Source of the DNA: Mycetocola saprophilus
Lineage (GTDB): Bacteria; Actinomycetota; Actinomycetes; Actinomycetales; Microbacteriaceae
Assembly: GCF_000718085.1 (NCBI RefSeq)
Contig: NZ_JOEC01000004.1
Coordinates: 62,001 to 126,000 of the forward strand
Reading direction: 5' to 3'
Length of the DNA: 64,000 nt
Shown here in pieces: positions 50,076 to 59,620 of this stretch. The stretch's first letter is position 1; each line of letters starts with the position of its first letter. A program made the position numbers and the translations under genes. The notes under the pieces are model-generated. The model ran no database searches and was not told the DNA's origin. It saw only the letters and a list, made by a program, of their open reading frames with translations.

Positions 50076-50537
50076 ATGCGTATCACTGCTCGTCGCGCGG
50101 CCGTTGCCGGCGCCACCATGCTTCTTGCCCTGGGCCTTTCGGCCTGTTCCGCCGGGGGAAATGCGGACGGAAAGGCGTCGGAGGCGCCCAAGACTCAGAC
50201 CGTGGCCGAGGCCTGCGCGCTGATCGAAACCGAGATGAACGCGGTGGGCACCGACGTTCAGTCCGCCATGACCAACGCGGCCACCGACCCGAGCCAGGCA
50301 ATCGCCGCCCTGAAGACCGTCTCCGAAAAGCTCAAGGAGACCTCCACCAAGGTGCAGAACGCCGACGTCAAGAAGGTTGTTGACCCGATGGTGGACGCCT
50401 TTGGTCGCCTGGGCGCAGCCATGGAGAAGATCACCGGTGACCCCGCCTCGGCTACCGAGGCCCTCACCGAGATCCAGGCCGTCGCCGGCGACATCCAGAC
50501 CGTGGGTGCCGACTACGGCAAGGTCTGCTCGAAGTAG
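50076..50537 (+). CDS. Small lipoprotein E of a six-member paralogous set
   Basis: This is a 153-residue secreted lipoprotein. Lipobox LSAC (cysteine 24), short linker, then a helical domain from VAEACALIETEM to YGKVCSK with NADVKKVVDPMVDA in the middle. The signal peptide (MRITARRAAVAGATMLLALG) is nearly that of lipoprotein F. CTGGAG lies before the ATG at 50076; the frame is open further upstream without support. A TAGTCT box lies at 50015 with ATGACA 18 bases before it. Confidence 0.85.
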   Translation: MRITARRAAVAGATMLLALGLSACSAGGNADGKASEAPKTQTVAEACALIETEMNAVGTDVQSAMTNAATDPSQAIAALKTVSEKLKETSTKVQNADVKKVVDPMVDAFGRLGAAMEKITGDPASATEALTEIQAVAGDIQTVGADYGKVCSK

Positions 50538-50550
50538 TCCCGTCCGCTTC

Positions 50551-50583
50551 GAGCCCCCGTCCACTTCTGGTGGGCGGGGGCTC
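50551..50583. terminator. Hairpin after lipoprotein E gene
   Basis: GAGCCCCCGTCCAC pairs with GTGGGCGGGGGCTC (one G-T pair) around five bases, 13 bases after the stop. Confidence 0.75.
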
Positions 50584-50598
50584 GCTGCGTATGCGGTT

Positions 50599-50628
50599 AC
50601 CACGGCACCGCGAACGCGGTGCCGTGGT
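50599..50628. terminator. Second hairpin between lipoprotein E and F
   Basis: ACCACGGCACCGCG and its exact complement are separated by two bases, a second strong stem 15 bases after the first. The pair isolates gene F from gene E. Confidence 0.6.
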
Positions 50629-50750
50629 GCGGGTGAGGGGCGGGTTCCCGGGCGTGTCGATTTCGAACCACTGAACAAATTTCGTAGCCTGCAAAGAGGG
50701 GCTCACAACGCCTCCAACTTCGCAATTCACACTCAGGAGCGCTCATTTTC

Positions 50751-51161
50751 ATGCGTATTTCACTTCGTCGTTCGGCCGTAGTTGGCACCACCATGCTGCT
50801 GGCTATCGGCCTTTCCGCCTGCTCGAGCGGGCCCAGCACCGCCGACGCCTGTGCGTCCACCGATAAGGCACTGTCCTCGCTGACCCAGGACATGCAGACC
50901 GTCATGATGTCGGCCGCCAGCAACCCCGATGACACCAAGGCCGCGACCGCCAAGGTAGTGGACAAGTTCACCGCCCTGCAGAAGAAGGTCGAAAACGAGG
51001 ACGTCAAGAAGGCCCTCGACCCCATGGCCGCGGCCTATAAGACCCTCAACACCGAGGTGGCCGCGTCCACCGACGGCGTCAGCGTGATGAACGCCATGGA
51101 GAAGTTCCTGACCGCCGACAAGGCCTCGGGTGCCGAGTACTCGAAGGTCTGCGCCAGCTAA
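50751..51161 (+). CDS. Small lipoprotein F of a six-member paralogous set
   Basis: This is a 136-residue secreted lipoprotein. Lipobox LSAC (cysteine 24) leads directly into the helical domain, TADACASTDKAL to YSKVCAS, with NEDVKKALDPMAAAY in the middle. It is most similar to lipoprotein E. CAGGAG lies 11 bases before the ATG, and a TAGCCT box lies at 50685 with TTCGAA 17 bases before it. Confidence 0.85.
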   Translation: MRISLRRSAVVGTTMLLAIGLSACSSGPSTADACASTDKALSSLTQDMQTVMMSAASNPDDTKAATAKVVDKFTALQKKVENEDVKKALDPMAAAYKTLNTEVAASTDGVSVMNAMEKFLTADKASGAEYSKVCAS

Positions 51162-51181
51162 CCCACTCACCGGGCGCACCG

Positions 51182-51215
51182 AACGCCGCGCACGGGTAAT
51201 CCCGTGCGCGGCGTT
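51182..51215. terminator. 15-bp perfect terminator hairpin before menB
   Basis: AACGCCGCGCACGGG and its exact complement flank TAAT. It ends 2 bases before the TATGCT box of menB, so termination of lipoprotein F and initiation of menB are almost superposed. Confidence 0.82.
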
Positions 51216-51216
51216 C

Positions 51217-51222
51217 TATGCT
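51217..51222 (+). promoter_or_regulatory. menB: -10 box of menB-menE
   Basis: TATGCT, then TGAGAC, then ATG at 51229; leaderless pattern. Confidence 0.6.
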
Positions 51223-51228
51223 TGAGAC

Positions 51229-52130
<902 letters not shown>

Positions 52131-52131
<1 letters not shown>

Positions 52132-53279
52132 TGACCGAGCAGGTGCCCGCCCGCTACGTCTCCGCCACCGACCGCGAGGCCTTTGCCGACGCGGTGGCGG
52201 ATATGCTCGCGGGTATCGGTCCGGCGCTCCTGCCGGTGGCCGGACCGGAGCTGCCGGCGGAGACGAACCCCACGGTGCCCGCCGGGGTCGACGTGGTGAT
52301 CGAAACCTCGGGGTCCTCGGGGATTCCCAAGCGCATCGCCCACTCGCGGCACGCGCTGCTGCACTCGGCCCGGGCGACCGAGCGGGTGCTTGGCGGACCG
52401 GGGACCTGGCTCTCGGCGCTGCCGGGCAACTACATCGCCGGATTGCAGGTCCTGGTGCGCTCACACCTGGCCGGAACCACCCCCGCCTACCTGCCGCCGG
52501 GGCCCTTTGACCCGGCCGTGTTCGAGGCGCATTCGCGGCTGATGTTCACGCGGGCGCTGGGTCGACGGTACGTCTCGCTGGTGCCCACGCAGGTGCAGCG
52601 CGTGCTGGATCACTCCGACGTGCTGGCCGAGTTTGATGCGGTGCTGGTGGGGGGTCAGGCGATCCCCGAACCCCTGCGCGAGCGCGCGCGGGCGGCCGGG
52701 GTCACCCTGGTCCGTACCTACGGCGCCAGCGAGACCGGAGGCGGCTGTGTGTATGACGGCGTCCCGCTGCCGGGGGTGAGCGCGGCGATTATCGCGGGGG
52801 AGATCCGGCTCTCCGGCCCGCTGCTGGCCCTCGGCTATCTCGCCGCCGACGGCACATGGGACAGCATCCGCACCGATGCGGCGTTTGCCGAGGCGACCGA
52901 AGACACCGAACGAGCGCTGCGCACCGGGGACACCGGCGAGATCGTGGACGGGGTGCTGGCGGTGCACGGGCGGATCGACAACGTGCTGATCTCCGGCGGG
53001 ATCAACGTGAGCCTGGACCGGATCGACCGGGTCGCGCGCGACGCGGGGCTCGAGGATGCCGTCGCCGTGGCCGCCCCGGATGAGCGCTGGGGCCAGGTCC
53101 CCGTGGTGTTCACCGCGGTGCCGGATGCCGATCCCGAAGTCAGACTCGAGCGCATTCGCGCGGCCTGTGCGGAGCAGATCGGCCGCGAGGCTCGGCCCCG
53201 CGCGATCATCCTGCTGCCCGAGATGCCGCTGCTGGCATCCGGAAAACCCGACCGCCGCGCCCTCGCCGCGCGCACCTGA
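52131..53279 (+). CDS. menE: o-Succinylbenzoate-CoA ligase
   Basis: This 382-residue adenylate-forming enzyme activates o-succinylbenzoate. It is shorter than Bacillus MenE but normal for actinobacteria. ETSGSSGIPKRIAHSR is the phosphate loop, YGASETGGGCVYDG the A5 motif, and RTGDTGEIVDGVLAVHGRID the A7-A8 region, with the C-terminal lysine in ASGKPDRRAL. GTG start overlaps the menB stop. Confidence 0.95.
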
Positions 53280-53344
53280 ACACAATCCCGCGCCCGTTAA
53301 CGGTGCATGTCGTATGATTCGTGGCAGACACTCTGGAGGAACCG

Positions 53345-54331
53345 TTGGCCAACAACCCGTCGCGCACCAGCGCACACAAGCCCCTGCGTAACACGCCCAA
53401 GGGCACCGGGAAAAGCGGGAACCCCGCAGCCCGTGAGATTCAGGAAATCCCCAAGGCACGCCTGGGGGACTGGATCAATGGGGCCCGTCCGTTCACCCTC
53501 TCGATGGCGGTGGCCCCGGTGGCCATCGGTACCGGCGCGGCCATTTTTGCCTCCGACCCCGGTGTGTACCACTGGGTGCGGGCGCTGCTGTGCCTGGTGA
53601 TCGCGATTGCCCTGCAGGTCGGCGTGAACTTCGCCAACGACTACTCCGACGGCATCCGCGGCACCGACCAGCACCGGGTGGGCCCGTCCCGCCTGGTGGG
53701 CAGCGGCCGCGCCCCCGCACGCAGGGTCTTCGCCGTGGCGATGACCTTCTTCGGGATCGCCGCGGTGGCCGGCCTCGCACTGGTCATCATCTCGGGTATC
53801 TGGTGGCTGCTGATCGTCGGCGTGCTGGCCATCGTGGCCGCCTGGTACTACACCGGCGGCAAGCGACCCTATGGCTATCAGGGCCTGGGCGAGCTGTTTG
53901 TGTTCATCTTCTTTGGGCTGGTTGCCACCCTGGGCACCACCTTTGTGCAGATCGGCGCGGTCACCCAGCCGGCGATTGCCGGGGGTATTGCCGTGGGCTT
54001 CATCGCCGTGGCCACCCTGATGGTCAACAACCTGCGCGATATCGAGCAGGACAAGATCGCCGGTAAGCGCACCCTCTCGGTGCGCATAGGCGGCACCGCG
54101 ACTCGGGTCAGCTATGTTGTGCTCCTGCTGCTGGCCCTGGGCCTGGCGATCTGGCTGGCGATCTTCATCCCGCTGGTGTGGGTCACCCTGTTCAGCCTGC
54201 TGGTGATGATCCCGGCGATCATCATCGTGCTCACCGGCAAGACCGCCCGCGAGTTTGTGCTGGTGCTCAAGCTCACCGGCGTGCTGCAGCTGATCTTCGG
54301 CCTGACCCTCGGATTTGGCCTGGCCTTCTAG
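53345..54331 (+). CDS. menA: 1,4-Dihydroxy-2-naphthoate polyprenyltransferase
   Basis: This 328-residue UbiA-family membrane enzyme attaches the isoprenoid tail to dihydroxynaphthoate. The two Asp-rich motifs are [14 protein letters not shown] and [16 protein letters not shown], and about eight membrane segments follow. The N-terminal 45 residues are basic and disordered. GGAGGA lies 4 bases before the TTG at 53345, so that start is preferred to a GTG 24 bases earlier. Confidence 0.94.
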   Translation: MANNPSRTSAHKPLRNTPKGTGKSGNPAAREIQEIPKARLGDWINGARPFTLSMAVAPVAIGTGAAIFASDPGVYHWVRALLCLVIAIALQVGVNFANDYSDGIRGTDQHRVGPSRLVGSGRAPARRVFAVAMTFFGIAAVAGLALVIISGIWWLLIVGVLAIVAAWYYTGGKRPYGYQGLGELFVFIFFGLVATLGTTFVQIGAVTQPAIAGGIAVGFIAVATLMVNNLRDIEQDKIAGKRTLSVRIGGTATRVSYVVLLLLALGLAIWLAIFIPLVWVTLFSLLVMIPAIIIVLTGKTAREFVLVLKLTGVLQLIFGLTLGFGLAF

Positions 54332-54344
54332 GCACCGCACATAA

Positions 54345-54380
54345 AAAACCGCCCGGATCGTGATCGATCCGGGCGGTTTT
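54345..54380. terminator. 16-bp perfect bidirectional terminator
   Basis: AAAACCGCCCGGATCG and its exact complement flank TGAT, with A/T runs on both sides, between the convergent menA and DUF4229 genes. Confidence 0.9.
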
Positions 54381-54394
54381 GTGGTCTGGGGTGG

Positions 54395-54820
54395 CTACTT
54401 GCCGGGGGCGGTGTCCGCGGCGGGAACCGTGGCCGGGACCGCGTCGTCTGCGGGGGTCTCCTCGGTCGAGGCGGGCTGGGATTCCTCGGCGGCCTTTTCA
54501 ACGGCCTTCTCGGCGGACTGTGCGGCGGCGGCCGGAGTCTCGTCCTCGTCCTGGTCGAGCAGGGCATCCTCGTCGTCCAGGTAGTCGTCTTCGACGTCCT
54601 CATCCTCGCCGTGCACGGGGTGACGCGCCTCATACAGCGACCCGGCCACCCGCTCGCGCGGGGTACGCAGGAACACCAGCGAGATCGCGAATCCGAGCGC
54701 GGCGGCGGCGACGGCCGCCCACATCGGCTCGATCCCGAGCAGGAGCAGCGCGGCCAGCGGCACGGCAAAGGCCAGCAGGCGCAGGATGGTAAACACGATT
54801 ACGGATTGCAGGGGTTTCAC
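54395..54820 (-). CDS. DUF4229-type membrane protein
   Basis: This 141-residue protein has two membrane segments (VIVFTILRLLAFAVPLAALLL; MWAAVAAAALGFAISLVFL) followed by the conserved FLRTPRERVAGSLYEAR stretch, which I recognise as DUF4229, and then an acidic Asp/Glu/Ala-rich tail of about 70 residues. Such genes commonly sit beside menA in actinobacteria; the function is unknown. Confidence 0.85.
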   Translation of the reverse strand: MKPLQSVIVFTILRLLAFAVPLAALLLLGIEPMWAAVAAAALGFAISLVFLRTPRERVAGSLYEARHPVHGEDEDVEDDYLDDEDALLDQDEDETPAAAAQSAEKAVEKAAEESQPASTEETPADDAVPATVPAADTAPGK

Positions 54821-54906
54821 CCGACCAGTCTACGTCGCCCAAGCTGAGTATTTCCGCCCGGAGGGAACCGCACGCCAAACGGCTGCCCGTTCCCGGGTAC
54901 GCCCGG

Positions 54907-54912
54907 TAGCAT
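54907..54912 (+). promoter_or_regulatory. -10 box of PLDc_N protein-menD operon
   Basis: TAGCAT, then AGGAGCC, then ATG at 54920. AGGAG could also serve as a ribosome site. Confidence 0.5.
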
Positions 54913-54919
54913 AGGAGCC

Positions 54920-55318
54920 ATGCCCAGGATCCTCTTTGCCCTCGTGGTGGTTTTTGTTGTCGCCACCGTCTACACCGTCGTGGACTGCGCGATGCGCGAA
55001 AACAGCCGCATCCGCGGGCTCTCCAAGCCCGTCTGGCTGGTGGTGATTCTGCTGCTCCCGGTTGCCGGTCTGGTGCTCTGGTACACGATCGGTCGGGCCC
55101 GAGGTGCCGCCCCGCAGCCCCGCACTCCGGATGATGACCCCGCCTTCCTCGGCGACCTGCGCCGGGTGAGCGAGCAGGACGAGCGGATCCGCCGCCTGGA
55201 GGAGGAGCTCGCCGCCCTCGACGCCGAGACCGAGCTGGATCACCCCGACGTCTTTGGGCCCCGCGACGGTAAGAACTCCGATGACGAGCCCGGTTCGGAC
55301 TCCGAGCCGCGTCGATGA
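54920..55318 (+). CDS. PLDc_N (cardiolipinase N-terminal-like) membrane protein
   Basis: This 132-residue protein has two membrane segments (ILFALVVVFVVATVYTVVDC; VWLVVILLLPVAGLVLWYTIG) that match the PLDc_N domain, including the GLSKPVWLVVILLLPVAG core. The charged tail (EQDERIRRLEEELAALDAE) may form a short coiled coil. It overlaps menD by ATGA, so the two are co-transcribed. Confidence 0.88.
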   Translation: MPRILFALVVVFVVATVYTVVDCAMRENSRIRGLSKPVWLVVILLLPVAGLVLWYTIGRARGAAPQPRTPDDDPAFLGDLRRVSEQDERIRRLEEELAALDAETELDHPDVFGPRDGKNSDDEPGSDSEPRR

Positions 55319-57150
55319 GCGCTGGAGATTCCCCCGCGAGCATGTACGCGCGGGGTCTGGTTGCCGAGCTGATTCGCCTGGGTATCCGTGACGCGGTGGT
55401 GTGCCCCGGTTCACGCTCGCAGGCCTGGGCGCTGGCATTTGCCGAGGCCGAGGCGGCCGAGCAGATTCGTCTCCGGGTACGGATCGATGAGCGCTCGGCG
55501 GCGTTCCTCGCACTCGGCCTGGCGGCCGAAACCGGACTGCCGGTACCGATCGTGGTCACCAGCGGAACCGCCGTGGCGAACCTCCATCCCGCCGTCCTTG
55601 AGGCCCATCACTCACACATCCCGCTGATCGTGCTGAGCGCCGACCGCCCCGAGGAGCTGCGGGGTATCCGCTCCAACCAGACCACCGCGCAGGCCCACCT
55701 GTTTGGTGCGGCGACCCGGCTGAGCCTGGATGAGGACGCCCCGAACGCCTCCCGAGACGAGACCGCGCGGGCGGCCGAACATGCCCGGACCGCGTTTGCC
55801 GCGGCCGCCGGTGCCGTGCCCGGACCGGTGCAGCTCAACGTGGGATTCCGCGAGCCGCTCTCCAGCGCGCTGGCGGAGGAGGCGACCGTTCCGGTGCCGG
55901 ACGCGCAGGAGGTGCCGGACGCGCAGGAGGTGCCGGACGTGCCGAGCTCTGCCGATCTGACCGAGCAGGCCGAGACCGCGGAATCCGTGCTCGGTGCCGC
56001 CGACCGGGACACATCGGGGTCCGCCGCTCCGGCCGCGGCGGAGATCACGGCCGAGAAGGCATCCGGTGCCGCCCCCTCCGCGGTACCCGCGCACGTGCTG
56101 CCGCGCGGCCCACGCACCGTGGTCATCGCCGGAAACGGTGCCGGTCCCGGTGCCGAGGATCTCGCGCACCACGGCGGCTGGCCGCTGATCGCCGAGGTAT
56201 CCAGCGGCAGCCGATATGGCCGCGCGCTGATCGTGCCGTATCGCGAGCTCCTGGATTCCCCCGATCACGGCGGGCTGATCGAGCGGGTCATCGTCTTCGG
56301 GCAGCCGACGCTGAGCCGTCAGGTGCCCGCGCTGCTGCGCCGCGAAAACGTGGAGACCTGGGTGGTCTCCGAACCCGATACCGAGCTGTTTGATCCCGGG
56401 CATAACGCCCACCGGGCCGCGAGCCTGAATGTCGAACCGGGACCGGTCGACCGCGACTGGCTGGGTCACTGGGTGGTCGCCGCCCGCGAGCTGACGGCCG
56501 AACGCTCAACCGATGTGGCCCCGGACCTGGAAGCCGCGCACTCCCACGACCCGGCCACCCGCCTGGCGTACGTGCGCGGGGAGTTCCAGGCCATTCGCGC
56601 GGCCCTGGATCGCCGGCTGCTGGTGGAGTCCGTGTGGCGGGCAACCTGGCCGCATGATCGCCTGGTGTTTGGTGCCTCGCGCCTGATCCGCGTGGCCGAC
56701 GAGCACGTGCCGGGCAAGAAACTCTCGGTGTTTGCCAACCGAGGGCTGGCCGGAATCGACGGAACCGTGGCCACGGCCTCGGGAATCGCGCTGGCCCAGC
56801 AGGCCGAATCCGAGACCGGGGTGACCCGGGTGGTGATCGGCGATCTGACCCTCCTGCACGATGTGGGCGGGATGCTGCGGGTTCCCGGCGAGCAGGTGCC
56901 GCGGATCCAGATCATCGTGGGCAACGACGGGGGCGGGACGATCTTCGACAACCTCGAGGTGTCCCAGAGCGCAGCGCCGGCACTCGCCGCGCGGGTGCTG
57001 TTCACCCCGCAGGAGGTTCGGCTCGAATCTCTGGCCGAGGCCTATGGCTGGGAGTATCGCCGCGCGGCCACCCGCGCGGACCTGGACCAGGCCCTCACCA
57101 CGCCCACGACCGGCCCCGTGCTGATCGAGGTGGCACTCACCCGCAACTAG
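55315..57150 (+). CDS. menD: SEPHCHC synthase (MenD) with repeat-containing insertion
   Basis: This thiamine-diphosphate enzyme joins isochorismate with 2-oxoglutarate, the committed step to menaquinone. VCPGSRSQAWALAF and DERSAAFLALGLAAETG mark the N-terminal domain; the cofactor motif is GNDGGGTIFDNLEVSQ. At 611 residues it is longer than usual because of a low-complexity Ala/Glu/Pro insertion at about residues 190-260, which contains VPDAQE repeats. Overlaps the PLDc_N gene. Confidence 0.94.
   Translation: MSAGDSPASMYARGLVAELIRLGIRDAVVCPGSRSQAWALAFAEAEAAEQIRLRVRIDERSAAFLALGLAAETGLPVPIVVTSGTAVANLHPAVLEAHHSHIPLIVLSADRPEELRGIRSNQTTAQAHLFGAATRLSLDEDAPNASRDETARAAEHARTAFAAAAGAVPGPVQLNVGFREPLSSALAEEATVPVPDAQEVPDAQEVPDVPSSADLTEQAETAESVLGAADRDTSGSAAPAAAEITAEKASGAAPSAVPAHVLPRGPRTVVIAGNGAGPGAEDLAHHGGWPLIAEVSSGSRYGRALIVPYRELLDSPDHGGLIERVIVFGQPTLSRQVPALLRRENVETWVVSEPDTELFDPGHNAHRAASLNVEPGPVDRDWLGHWVVAARELTAERSTDVAPDLEAAHSHDPATRLAYVRGEFQAIRAALDRRLLVESVWRATWPHDRLVFGASRLIRVADEHVPGKKLSVFANRGLAGIDGTVATASGIALAQQAESETGVTRVVIGDLTLLHDVGGMLRVPGEQVPRIQIIVGNDGGGTIFDNLEVSQSAAPALAARVLFTPQEVRLESLAEAYGWEYRRAATRADLDQALTTPTTGPVLIEVALTRN
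55894..55938. repeat. 18-bp tandem repeat in menD insertion
   Basis: GTGCCGGACGCGCAGGAG is present twice without mismatch (55894-55911, 55912-55929), followed by half a copy. It encodes VPDAQE and keeps frame. Confidence 0.9.
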
Positions 57151-57202
57151 CCGGGGCCCGGAGCTCACCGCGGTGCCGAACGCGATTGCGCCCGCGCTCG
57201 TG

Positions 57203-57304
57203 CCCGACGAGCCCGGGAGCAAATCGGTGCGCCGTACCCGACGAGCCCGGGGGCAAATCGGTGCGCCGTACCCGACGATTCCGTGGGCGAACCGGTGCGC
57301 CGTA
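57203..57304. repeat. 34-bp tandem repeats upstream of ppk2
   Basis: Three units of 34 bp start at 57203, 57237 and 57271. The first two differ at one base; the third is diverged. Each contains CCCGACGA at its start and CGGTGCGCCGTA at its end; a fourth remnant follows from 57305. It fills most of the gap between menD and the polyphosphate kinase gene. Confidence 0.9.
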
Positions 57305-57358
57305 CCCCGGTCGGGGGCAAATTCCCGGGTGGGTCTGGTGCGCCGCGGCGACGGGGTG

Positions 57359-57364
57359 CACAAT
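57359..57364 (+). promoter_or_regulatory. -10 box of ppk2
   Basis: CACAAT, then GTGGAC, then ATG at 57371; leaderless spacing. Confidence 0.45.
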
Positions 57365-57370
57365 GTGGAC

Positions 57371-58234
57371 ATGTCATTCCACTCCGAAGCCTGGTCCGAA
57401 GATCCTCAGCACGTCCTCCGGGTGGGTCCCGGATTCCGCCTCGACTCGGTCGAAACGGATTCCACCCCCGGATTCAAGGGCGGTAAAAAAGCCGGCGTCG
57501 CCGAGCTCGCCCGGGTGGTTGACACCCTGAGCGACCTTCAGGAACGCCTCCACGCCGCCGCCACCACCGGGGCCACCGACTCGGTCCTGCTGGTGTTGCA
57601 GGCCATGGACACCGCGGGCAAGGGCGGGATCGTCCGCCACGTCGTGGGTGCCGTGGACCCGCAGGGGGTGCAGCTCGCCTCGTTCAAGAAGCCCACCGCC
57701 GAGGAGCTCTCGCATGACTTCCTGTGGCGCATCCACAAGCAGGTTCCCGCCGACGGCAAGATTGGCGTGTTTGACCGCTCGCACTATGAGGACGTGCTGA
57801 TCGGACGGGTACGCGAGCTGGCGTCCCCCGAGGAGATCGAGCGTCGGTACGAGGCGATCAACGAGTTCGAGCGAGAGCTGGTGGACTCGGGCACCCGGAT
57901 CATCAAGATCATGCTGCAGATCAGCCCCGACGTGCAGAAGAAGCGCCTGCTTGACCGTCTGGACCGTCCGGATAAGCACTGGAAGTTCACCCCTAACGAC
58001 ATCACCGAGCGCGAGGTCTGGCCCGACTATCAGGAGGCCTACCAGATCGCGCTCACCCGCACCTCGACCGACTACGCGCCCTGGTACGTGGTCCCCGGCG
58101 ACAACAAGTGGTACGCCCGCGTGGCCGTGCAGCACCTGCTGGTGGACGTGCTCTCGGAGATCGATCCGCAGTGGCCCGCGGCCACCTACGACGTCGAGGA
58201 GGCGCGCGCGGCCCTGCTCGCCAGCACGGTCTAG
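57371..58234 (+). CDS. Polyphosphate kinase 2 family protein
   Basis: This 287-residue PPK2 family kinase transfers phosphate between polyphosphate and nucleotides. LQAMDTAGKGGIVRHVVGAV is the P-loop, FDRSHYEDVLIGRV the second conserved block and RLDRPDKHWKFTPNDITERE the lid region. Length and single domain fit the class that phosphorylates nucleoside mono- or diphosphates; which nucleotide is not evident. ATG at 57371 is preferred to the long frame extension that runs through the repeats. Confidence 0.93.
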   Translation: MSFHSEAWSEDPQHVLRVGPGFRLDSVETDSTPGFKGGKKAGVAELARVVDTLSDLQERLHAAATTGATDSVLLVLQAMDTAGKGGIVRHVVGAVDPQGVQLASFKKPTAEELSHDFLWRIHKQVPADGKIGVFDRSHYEDVLIGRVRELASPEEIERRYEAINEFERELVDSGTRIIKIMLQISPDVQKKRLLDRLDRPDKHWKFTPNDITEREVWPDYQEAYQIALTRTSTDYAPWYVVPGDNKWYARVAVQHLLVDVLSEIDPQWPAATYDVEEARAALLASTV

Positions 58235-58324
58235 CACCGCGCGGCGGCGTCATGTTGAGAAACACTCGACCGGCGCCGCCGCACCCGCGGCTAGCGTGGA
58301 GGCACCCCACGTGAAAGGCCGCGC

Positions 58325-59611
58325 ATGACCCTCCTCCAGACCTCGCCCGTTCGTCCCCGCATCGCCATCGCCCCGGATGCCGATCCGGCCCGGGTCTTCG
58401 CCCCGATCTTCGCCCGGATCGCCGAGGGGGCCGCGGCCCGCGACCGGGATCGCGGCCTGCCCACCGCAGAGATTCGTGCGCTGGCCAACGCCGGGTTTGG
58501 TGCCCTGCGGGTACCGCGCGCCGAGGGCGGGTTCGGGGTGAGCCTGACCGGGCTGTTTGCGCTCCTGGCCGACCTGGCCGCCGCCGATTCCAATATCGAG
58601 CAGGCCCTGCGTGGGCACTTCGCGTTCATCGAGGACCGCCTGGTGAGCCCGGACGCCGAGTCCCGCGCGCTGTGGATCGACCGCACGCTGCGCGGAGATC
58701 TGGTGGGCAATGCCTGGACCGAGATCGGATCGAGCGTGCGCGGCGAGCTGGGCACCCGGCTGCGCTCCGACGCGAGCGGGACCCGCCTGAGCGGGGAAAA
58801 GTTCTACACCACCGGCAGCCTGTATGCCGATTGGATCGACGTGCTCGCGCACTCCGAGGAGCTGGACACCCAGGTCATCGCGGCCGTGTCCGTGCACCAG
58901 GAGGGCGTGGTCATCACCGATGACTGGGACGGCTTCGGCCAGCGCACCACCGCCTCCGGCGGCACCGTCTTTACCGAGGCGGCCGTGGACCCGGCCGACG
59001 TGATCGACTTCTCCGAGCGCTTCGGCTATCAGCTGGCCTTCTACCAGGTGTTCCACCTGGCCGCCCTCGCCGGGGTGGCCCGGGCGGCGGCCACCGAGGC
59101 CGGGGCCCAGTTGGCCGCGCGCTCGCGCACCTACAGCCACGGCAACGCCGATCGCGCGGTTGAGGATGCCCAGCTGCTTCAGGTGGTCGGTGAGGCCGCG
59201 GCTCAGGGCTTCGCGCTGGACGCGATCACCGAGCGTGCGGCGAAGGCCCTGGAAGTAGCCGAGGCGGCGACGCTGGCGCGGAACGCCCTGCGCGCCGACT
59301 CTGCGGCGACCCCCGAGCAGCGCGTAGCCGCCGAGACGGCCTTGGCCGAGGCGATCGGGGCGGCCGAGCTGGCCGCGTTCTCCGGTCAGGTTGCGGCGAT
59401 CCCCGGGGCGCTGCGGGCGACCTCGATCATCTTTGACGCGCTGGGTGCCTCGGCAATCCGCGCCGGCGGTGCGCTGGATCGGCACTGGCGCAACGCCCGG
59501 ACCCTCGCCAGCCACAACCCGTGGGTGTATCGGGCCCGCCTGCTCGGCCGTTTCGTGGCGACCGGCGAGCGCGACGACGCCTCCTGGGCGGTCGGGGTGG
59601 CCGCAAGCTAG
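58325..59611 (+). CDS. Acyl-CoA dehydrogenase-fold flavoprotein, DszC/SfnB-like
   Basis: This 428-residue protein has the three-part acyl-CoA dehydrogenase fold: N-terminal helices (AEIRALANAGFGALRVPRAE), beta domain (LSGEKFYTTGSLYADWIDVL) and C-terminal helices. The catalytic glutamate of true acyl-CoA dehydrogenases is not apparent, and GEKFYTTGSLYADWI is characteristic of the DszC/SfnB-type flavin monooxygenases that act on organosulfur compounds. Substrate unknown. Its place inside the menaquinone block is unusual. Confidence 0.85.
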   Translation: MTLLQTSPVRPRIAIAPDADPARVFAPIFARIAEGAAARDRDRGLPTAEIRALANAGFGALRVPRAEGGFGVSLTGLFALLADLAAADSNIEQALRGHFAFIEDRLVSPDAESRALWIDRTLRGDLVGNAWTEIGSSVRGELGTRLRSDASGTRLSGEKFYTTGSLYADWIDVLAHSEELDTQVIAAVSVHQEGVVITDDWDGFGQRTTASGGTVFTEAAVDPADVIDFSERFGYQLAFYQVFHLAALAGVARAAATEAGAQLAARSRTYSHGNADRAVEDAQLLQVVGEAAAQGFALDAITERAAKALEVAEAATLARNALRADSAATPEQRVAAETALAEAIGAAELAAFSGQVAAIPGALRATSIIFDALGASAIRAGGALDRHWRNARTLASHNPWVYRARLLGRFVATGERDDASWAVGVAAS

Positions 59612-59620
59612 CGGCGCTTG

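Noticed and set aside
40232..50693. A TA(G/C)-C/T-CTGC box lies 48-66 bases before all six lipoprotein genes, which looked like a dedicated promoter for the nearby sigma fusion.
   Set aside because: The same TANNNT hexamers, including TAGCCT, TAGTCT and TAGCGT, precede many unrelated genes in the window (for example 24386, 45333, 48687), and two of the six have -35-like ATGACA or TTCGAA at 17-18 bases. It is best read as the ordinary housekeeping -10 box.
57173..57370. N-terminal extension of the polyphosphate kinase through the 34-bp repeats.
   Set aside because: The family begins near the ATG at 57371, a -10 box lies 6 bases before that ATG, and the translated repeats are not like any PPK2 N-terminus.
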